From: an uncultured Eubacteriales bacterium
GTDB lineage: Bacteria; Bacillota; Clostridia; TANB77; CAG-508
Reading direction: 5' to 3'
Length of the DNA stretch: 5,766 nt
Assembly: GCA_902488785.1 (NCBI GenBank)
Contig: CABTXJ010000050.1
Coordinates: 1 to 5,766, forward strand
Below the pieces are notes generated by a model. The model did no database searches. It was given only the letters and a program-made list of their open reading frames with translations, and was not told the DNA's origin. The position numbers were made by a program, and so were the translations under genes. The first letter of the stretch is position 1. Every line of letters starts with the position of its first letter. Shown here piece by piece: positions 1 through 3,356 of this stretch.

Positions 1-144
1 ATTACCACTCATTAAAGCAATTACGAATTCAGAATTTGTAATGTCAATGCTTTTCTTTAGATGATTTAAATGACCATTATGAAAAGGATTATATTCTGCA
101 ATTACAGCTAAGACATTACTATATGAATTACCATTTGTTATCAT
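1..144 (-). CDS. tmcAL: TmcAL/YlbM-type tRNA(Met) cytidine acetate ligase, N-terminal part
   Basis: Only the first 48 codons are present; the gene runs off the left edge. Read on the minus strand, residues 13-29 (AVIAEYNPFHNGHLNHL) carry the nucleotidyltransferase HxGH signature (H22, H25), and the fragment ends in VIALMSGN. Both stretches are hallmarks of the TmcAL/YlbM family. Family knowledge: in the cytoplasm this enzyme activates acetate with ATP and acetylates cytidine 34 in the anticodon of elongator tRNA-Met (ac4C), which helps discriminate Met from Ile codons. The start is ATG at 144-142, preceded by GAAAGGA (157-151) at good spacing, with an in-frame TAG immediately upstream at 159-157, so translation cannot begin earlier. 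The N-terminus is about eight residues longer than I expect for the family, which usually begins just before the EYNPFHNGH motif. It is transcribed divergently from queA. The family call is confident; substrate specificity is inferred from the family. Confidence 0.88.
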   Translation of the reverse strand, partial: MITNGNSYSNVLAVIAEYNPFHNGHLNHLKKSIDITNSEFVIALMSGN

Positions 145-210
145 AGTTTTTCCTTTCTAAAGTATACTTATTTATTATTTTAATATTTTGATATTATATG
201 TTTTAATATT

Positions 211-296
211 AAATACTAATTAAATAGTAATTAAATATTAAGAATATATATTTTTAATTATATATATTTTGAAATGAATTAGATTAATTAGTATTT
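211..296. repeat. Three tandem 11-bp AAATAnTAATT-like units plus a distal inverted copy
   Basis: Units at 211-221 (AAATACTAATT), 222-232 (AAATAGTAATT) and 233-243 (AAATATTAAGA, decayed at the end) lie head to tail with an exact 11-base period, about one helical turn. The sequence 211-223 (AAATACTAATTAA) has a perfect 13-base inverted match at 284-296 (TTAATTAGTATTT), whose last two bases are the first two of the queA -35 box. This arrangement could be an operator for a DNA-binding regulator between divergent promoters. In sequence this AT-rich, chance repetition is a serious alternative. Confidence 0.45.
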
Positions 297-323
297 GAAA
301 CATATACATTATACTGTTATAAT
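295..323 (+). promoter_or_regulatory. Sigma-A type promoter for queA
   Basis: TTGAAA (295-300) is followed after exactly 17 bases by a perfect TATAAT (318-323). A TG at 315-316 gives an extended -10 (TGTTATAAT). Transcription would start near 330, giving a leader of about 74 bases before the queA start codon. This is the best promoter match in the window and points only toward queA. Confidence 0.75.
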
Positions 324-391
324 AACATATGTAAAACATTATTAAAAGAGAAAAATTAGTTTTAAGTATATTAAAAGTGAAAAAATATAAT

Positions 392-398
392 AGGGGAG
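392..398 (+). promoter_or_regulatory. queA ribosome binding site (decides the start)
   Basis: AGGGGAG lies five bases before the ATG at 404-406. A longer in-frame reading from GTG at 377 would put this Shine-Dalgarno sequence inside the coding region and add nine residues not expected for QueA, so ATG 404 is chosen. Confidence 0.85.
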
Positions 399-403
399 AT
401 AAG

Positions 404-1453
404 ATGAACGTAGATGAATTTGACTATGAATTACCAAAAGAATTAATTGCACAAACTCCATATCTAAAAAGAGATGAAGCAAGGCTTTTAACACTAAATA
501 GAAAAAATGGAAAAATGGAAGATTTAGTTTTTAAAAATATAATAGACTATCTAGAAGAAGGAGATTGCTTGGTAATAAACGATACTAAGGTAATACCTGC
601 TAGAATATATGGTAGAAAAGAAACAGGCGCACATGTTGAAGTATTATTACTTAAAAACATAGAAAAAGATATATGGCAAGCAATGGTAAAGCCTGGAGGA
701 AAACTTAAGGTAGGAGCTAAAATATATTTTGGCAACTTAGATGATGAAAACTTAGTTGAAAATGCTAAATTAAAAGGTGAGATAATTGAAATAGAAGAAG
801 ACGGATTAAGAAAAATAAAATTTAGCTATGATGGAATATTTAATGAAATATTAGATGAGATAGGGCTTATGCCATTACCACCATATATTGTTGAAGAATT
901 AAAAGAAAAAGATGCATATCAAACAGTATATGCAAAATATGAAGGATCAGCCGCAGCACCAACTGCAGGATTGCATTTTACAAAAGAATTACTTAAAAAA
1001 ATAGAAGAAAAAGGTGTAGAAATTGCTAAGGTTACATTACATGTTGGTATTGGAACATTTAGACCGGTTAAGGTAGATACTGTAGAAAATCATAAGATGC
1101 ATAGTGAAAAATATATAGTTACAAAAGAAGCAGCAGATAAGATAAACAAGGCTAAAGAAAATGGAAAAAGAGTTATATGTGTTGGAACAACATCATGTAG
1201 AACAGTAGAATCAGCAAGTGATGAAAATGGAAAAATGCAAGAATGTAGTGGAGATACAGAAATATTCATATACCCAGGATATAAATTTAAAGTTATGGAT
1301 GCTTTAATTACAAATTTTCATTTACCAAAATCTACTTTGGTAATGCTTGTATCTGCACTTGCAGGTAAAGAAAATATATTAAATGCATATAATCATGCAG
1401 TAGAAGAAAAATATAAGTTCTTTAGTTTTGGAGATGCAATGTATATATATTAA
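404..1453 (+). CDS. queA: S-adenosylmethionine:tRNA ribosyltransferase-isomerase
   Basis: QueA transfers and isomerises the ribosyl group of S-adenosylmethionine onto 7-aminomethyl-7-deazaguanine at position 34 of tRNA-Tyr, His, Asn and Asp, giving epoxyqueuosine, the penultimate step to queuosine. The 349-residue product has the usual family length and the conserved blocks in order: LPKELIAQTP and RDEARLL (about 10-29), GDCLVINDTKVIPAR (53-67), PLPPYI (157-162), GSAAAPTAGLHFT (181-193), TLHVGIGTFRPV (211-222), MHSE (232-235), VGTTSCRTVES (260-270), TNFHLPKSTLVMLVSA near 305-320, and FFSFGDAMYIY at the C-terminus. All expected blocks are intact and no frameshift is seen. It is cytoplasmic. 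It has its own strong promoter upstream and an intrinsic terminator 15 bases after its stop, so it appears to be monocistronic. In many Clostridia queA sits in a ruvB-queA-tgt-yajC cluster; neither ruvB nor tgt is adjacent here. Confidence 0.97.
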   Translation: MNVDEFDYELPKELIAQTPYLKRDEARLLTLNRKNGKMEDLVFKNIIDYLEEGDCLVINDTKVIPARIYGRKETGAHVEVLLLKNIEKDIWQAMVKPGGKLKVGAKIYFGNLDDENLVENAKLKGEIIEIEEDGLRKIKFSYDGIFNEILDEIGLMPLPPYIVEELKEKDAYQTVYAKYEGSAAAPTAGLHFTKELLKKIEEKGVEIAKVTLHVGIGTFRPVKVDTVENHKMHSEKYIVTKEAADKINKAKENGKRVICVGTTSCRTVESASDENGKMQECSGDTEIFIYPGYKFKVMDALITNFHLPKSTLVMLVSALAGKENILNAYNHAVEEKYKFFSFGDAMYIY

Positions 1454-1468
1454 TAAGATATTAAATAT

Positions 1469-1500
1469 AGTGAGATTATGATATCTCACTTTTTATTTCT
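1469..1500 (+). terminator. Intrinsic terminator after queA
   Basis: AGTGAGAT (1469-1476) pairs perfectly with ATCTCACT (1483-1490) around a six-base loop. It is followed by TTTTATTTCTTT and a further T-rich run to about 1510. An 8-bp stem with a U-rich tail 15 bases past the queA stop is a standard rho-independent terminator and separates queA from the downstream genes. Confidence 0.85.
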
Positions 1501-1543
1501 TTATTTTTTAGCATATATATGTTACTATTATTTAAAATAATAA

Positions 1544-1554
1544 TATGATAAAAT
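1544..1554 (+). promoter_or_regulatory. Probable extended -10 promoter for the zinc-ribbon gene and tyrS
   Basis: TATGATAAAAT matches the Gram-positive extended -10 pattern TATGnTATAAT except for one base in the hexamer. No good -35 box lies 16-18 bases upstream; TTACTA at 1522-1527 is 21 bases away. A second TATAAT occurs at 1558-1563, also without a good -35. A promoter is expected here because the queA terminator lies just upstream. The leader would be about 80 bases, AT-rich, with no visible T-box or other riboswitch structure. Confidence 0.4.
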
Positions 1555-1634
1555 CAATATAATAAAATATAGAAATCTAGAATAATAAAATTACAAAATA
1601 AATTATATATTAAAATTAATATAATGAAAATAGA

Positions 1635-1642
1635 AGAGGTGG
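1635..1642 (+). promoter_or_regulatory. Ribosome binding site that decides the zinc-ribbon gene start
   Basis: AGAGGTGG contains GAGGTG, a strong match to the anti-Shine-Dalgarno complement. The GAGG core ends five bases before the ATG at 1645. An upstream in-frame ATG at 1624 has only A/T-rich sequence before it, and starting there would bury this site in the coding region. Confidence 0.75.
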
Positions 1643-1644
1643 TT

Positions 1645-1950
1645 ATGGAAGTTAAAAGATGTCCAAGATGTGGAAATTTTTATAATACAGAAAGTAATGT
1701 ATGTAGTGATTGCTACAACTTAGAGATGCAAGATGCTAAAAAATTAGAAAATGTAATAGATTTTGAAAATATAACATATGATCAATTTACAAATGATGAA
1801 AATTTGGTTAAATATGCAGGACTTGCAGGAGTTAGCTATAATGTAGCTAAAAGATGTTCAAATTATTTAAAAGAAAAATTTTCAGAAGATGAATCAAACT
1901 TAACTACAAATAATATTGATGAACTTAAAAATAGTGGAATAATATTATAA
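1645..1950 (+). CDS. Small zinc-ribbon protein with possible helix-turn-helix, function unknown
   Basis: The product is 101 residues. The N-terminus, MEVKRCPRCGNFYNTE through VCSDCYN, has two CxxC knuckles (C6, C9 and C20, C23) ten residues apart, as in a structural zinc ribbon. An acidic linker follows (about 27-53). Residues 54-75, LVKYAGLAGVSY then NVAKRCSNYL, read like a helix-turn-helix or winged-helix segment, and the tail is polar and acidic. There is no signal peptide or membrane segment, so it is probably cytoplasmic. The layout of zinc ribbon plus short helical domain resembles the small YvyF/TIGR03826-type proteins found in flagellar operons, but no flagellar gene is nearby and the similarity is only in architecture. 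It lies 42 bases before tyrS on the same strand with no terminator between, so co-transcription is likely. A regulatory or RNA-binding role is possible but unproven. The gene is probably real: strong ribosome binding site, conserved-looking cysteine motif, ordinary codon use. Confidence 0.8.
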   Translation: MEVKRCPRCGNFYNTESNVCSDCYNLEMQDAKKLENVIDFENITYDQFTNDENLVKYAGLAGVSYNVAKRCSNYLKEKFSEDESNLTTNNIDELKNSGIIL

Positions 1951-1992
1951 TATAATTAGTAAATTAAAAATAATAATAAGGAAAGAGGCAGT

Positions 1993-3198
1993 ATGAAAAA
2001 CAATGTATTAGATACTCTAATAAAAAGAGGATATATAGCACAAACTACAGATGAAGAAGGATTGAGAAAGCAATTAGAAGAAAAAACAACATTTTATTTA
2101 GGAATTGATCCAACAGCAGATAGTTTGCATGTAGGACATTTGTGTGTTCTTATGGTATTAAAACATATGCAAGATGCAGGGCACAAACCAATTATTCTTG
2201 TAGGTGGAGCTACAGGAAAAATTGGAGACCCTTCAGATAGAACAGATATGAGAAAAGTTATGACAGAAGAAATGATAACTAAAAATGTTAATGCAATAAA
2301 AGAACAAGTAAAAAGATTTGTAAGCTTTGAAGGAGAAAATGCTGCAATAATAGTAGATAATGCAGATTGGACATTTAAAGAAAACTATGTTGAGTTCTTA
2401 AGAGATATAGGAATACATTTTAATGTAAATAAAATGCTATCAGCAGAATGCTATAAGTCAAGATTAGAATCAGGATTAACATTCTTTGAAATGGGATATA
2501 TGCTACTTCAAGCAAATGATTTTAAGCACCTATATGAAAACTATAATTGTACAGTACAAATTGGTGGAAATGATCAATGGTCAAATCTAATATCTGGCGT
2601 TGATTTAATAAGAAAGTCACTTAAAAAAGAAGTATATACAGCAGGTGTAACACTACTTACAAAAGCAGATGGTAAAAAAATGGGGAAAACAGCAGGTGGT
2701 GCATTATGGCTTGATGCAGAAAAGAAAAAACCATTTGAATTTTATCAATATTTCTTAAATATAGCAGATGAAGATGTTATAAAAACTATGAAACTTTTAA
2801 CATTCATACCACTTGAAGAAATCGAAAGACTTGAAAAAGAAATAGAAAACCCAAATGAATTAAAGAAGATACTTGCATATGATGTAACAAAAATAGTACA
2901 TGGTGAAAAACTTGCAAAAGAAGCAGAAGAAGCAACAAAAGCATCATTTGGACAAGGTGGAGATGTTTCAGGATTACCAGAAGTTAAAGCAAATGTTGGT
3001 GATAATATAATAGATATAGCGATAGGAGCTGGATTTGGAACTTCAAAAGGACAAATTAAAAATCTAATAAAACAAAATGGAATCACATTAAATGATCAAA
3101 ATGTGGAAATAGGACAAGAACTAAAAGAAGAAGACTTTGAAAAAGGATATGCATTATTAAGAAAAGGAAAGAAAAAAGTTATAAAAATTAGCAAATAA
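1993..3198 (+). CDS. tyrS: Tyrosyl-tRNA synthetase
   Basis: This class I aminoacyl-tRNA synthetase activates tyrosine with ATP and charges tRNA-Tyr in the cytoplasm. The product is 401 residues, slightly shorter than the roughly 420 of common bacterial TyrRS. The Rossmann catalytic domain shows YLGIDPTADSLHVGH (35-49) with the HIGH-type motif HVGH at 46-49, then GDPS (78-81). Tyrosine-pocket residues Y169, Q173 and D176 lie within MGYMLLQANDF, and Q195 within GGNDQWSN; these positions agree with the numbering of the Geobacillus stearothermophilus enzyme. The KMSKS-type loop is KMGKT (229-233), like the KFGKT of the E. coli type. A helical anticodon region follows, and residues from about 335 form an S4 RNA-binding domain with SKGQIKNLIKQNGITLND. 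All key residues are present. The ribosome binding site GGAAAGAGG sits four bases before ATG 1993. No T-box leader is visible directly upstream, although Firmicute tyrS genes commonly have one; regulation may be through the preceding promoter. Confidence 0.97.
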   Translation: MKNNVLDTLIKRGYIAQTTDEEGLRKQLEEKTTFYLGIDPTADSLHVGHLCVLMVLKHMQDAGHKPIILVGGATGKIGDPSDRTDMRKVMTEEMITKNVNAIKEQVKRFVSFEGENAAIIVDNADWTFKENYVEFLRDIGIHFNVNKMLSAECYKSRLESGLTFFEMGYMLLQANDFKHLYENYNCTVQIGGNDQWSNLISGVDLIRKSLKKEVYTAGVTLLTKADGKKMGKTAGGALWLDAEKKKPFEFYQYFLNIADEDVIKTMKLLTFIPLEEIERLEKEIENPNELKKILAYDVTKIVHGEKLAKEAEEATKASFGQGGDVSGLPEVKANVGDNIIDIAIGAGFGTSKGQIKNLIKQNGITLNDQNVEIGQELKEEDFEKGYALLRKGKKKVIKISK

Positions 3199-3205
3199 AA
3201 TATAG

Positions 3206-3234
3206 TTAAAGTTATACTAAAGATACTCTATGAT
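3206..3234 (+). promoter_or_regulatory. Candidate promoter for the secreted hydrolase gene
   Basis: TTAAAG (3206-3211) and TATGAT (3229-3234) are 17 bases apart. The -10 matches consensus in five of six bases, the -35 only in three. The implied start near 3241 would leave a short leader of about 23 bases containing AAGGGGA at 3253-3259. I see no terminator hairpin between the tyrS stop and the hydrolase start, so read-through from tyrS is also possible. Confidence 0.35.
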
Positions 3235-3263
3235 AATTACTAAAGAAAAATAAAGGGGATAAA

Positions 3264-3356
3264 ATGAAAAAAAATAATTTAAATGTATTAGGCATACGAA
3301 AAATTATAGCAATTATATTAGTGTTTTTAATCATACTAAGTAATAATTCTTATGCT
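3264..3356 (+). other. Signal peptide of the cell-wall hydrolase
   Basis: The 31 residues have a positively charged N-region (K2, K3, R12, K13), a 12-residue hydrophobic core (about 14-25) and a polar C-region ending SNNSYA before YGIG. S29 and A31 fit the -3/-1 rule for signal peptidase I, and no lipobox cysteine is present. Export by the Sec route is inferred. Confidence 0.85.

Larger units (their letters stand above)
145..403. other. Divergent intergenic region between tmcAL and queA
   Basis: This 259-base gap is almost pure A/T and carries no credible gene. It holds the queA promoter (295-323), a cluster of AAATAnTAATT-like repeats (211-243) with an inverted copy (284-296), and an all-A/T inverted repeat with 9-base arms (243-251 and 260-268) and an 8-base loop. 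For tmcAL, a TATAAT lies on the minus strand at 198-193. I found no convincing -35 box at the right distance, so that promoter is only a guess. No riboswitch or RNA gene was recognised. Confidence 0.7.

Noticed and set aside
377..403. GTG at 377 as an upstream start for queA
   Set aside because: The added nine residues have no counterpart in known QueA sequences, and the strong AGGGGAG site at 392-398 sits directly before ATG 404.
547..735. Minus-strand open frame opposite queA
   Set aside because: It is an antisense shadow of a clearly real gene: no ribosome binding site and no recognisable protein features.
1624..1644. ATG at 1624 as the start of the zinc-ribbon gene
   Set aside because: No ribosome binding site precedes it, whereas AGAGGTGG at 1635-1642 is well placed for ATG 1645, after which the zinc-ribbon motif begins at once.
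1925..1956. TATAAT boxes at 1946-1951 and 1951-1956 as a separate tyrS promoter
   Set aside because: The only nearby -35-like hexamer (TTAAAA 1925-1930) is 15 or 20 bases away, and the boxes fall in A/T-rich sequence at a gene end where such matches arise by chance.
2745..3086. Minus-strand open frame opposite tyrS
   Set aside because: Its Ser/Phe/Ile-rich composition is just the antisense reading of A-rich codons; the plus strand encodes the end of TyrS, including its S4 domain.
3199..3263. Possible terminator between tyrS and the hydrolase gene
   Set aside because: Only very short A/T pairings (TAGT with ACTA) are present and no T-run follows, so it does not qualify.
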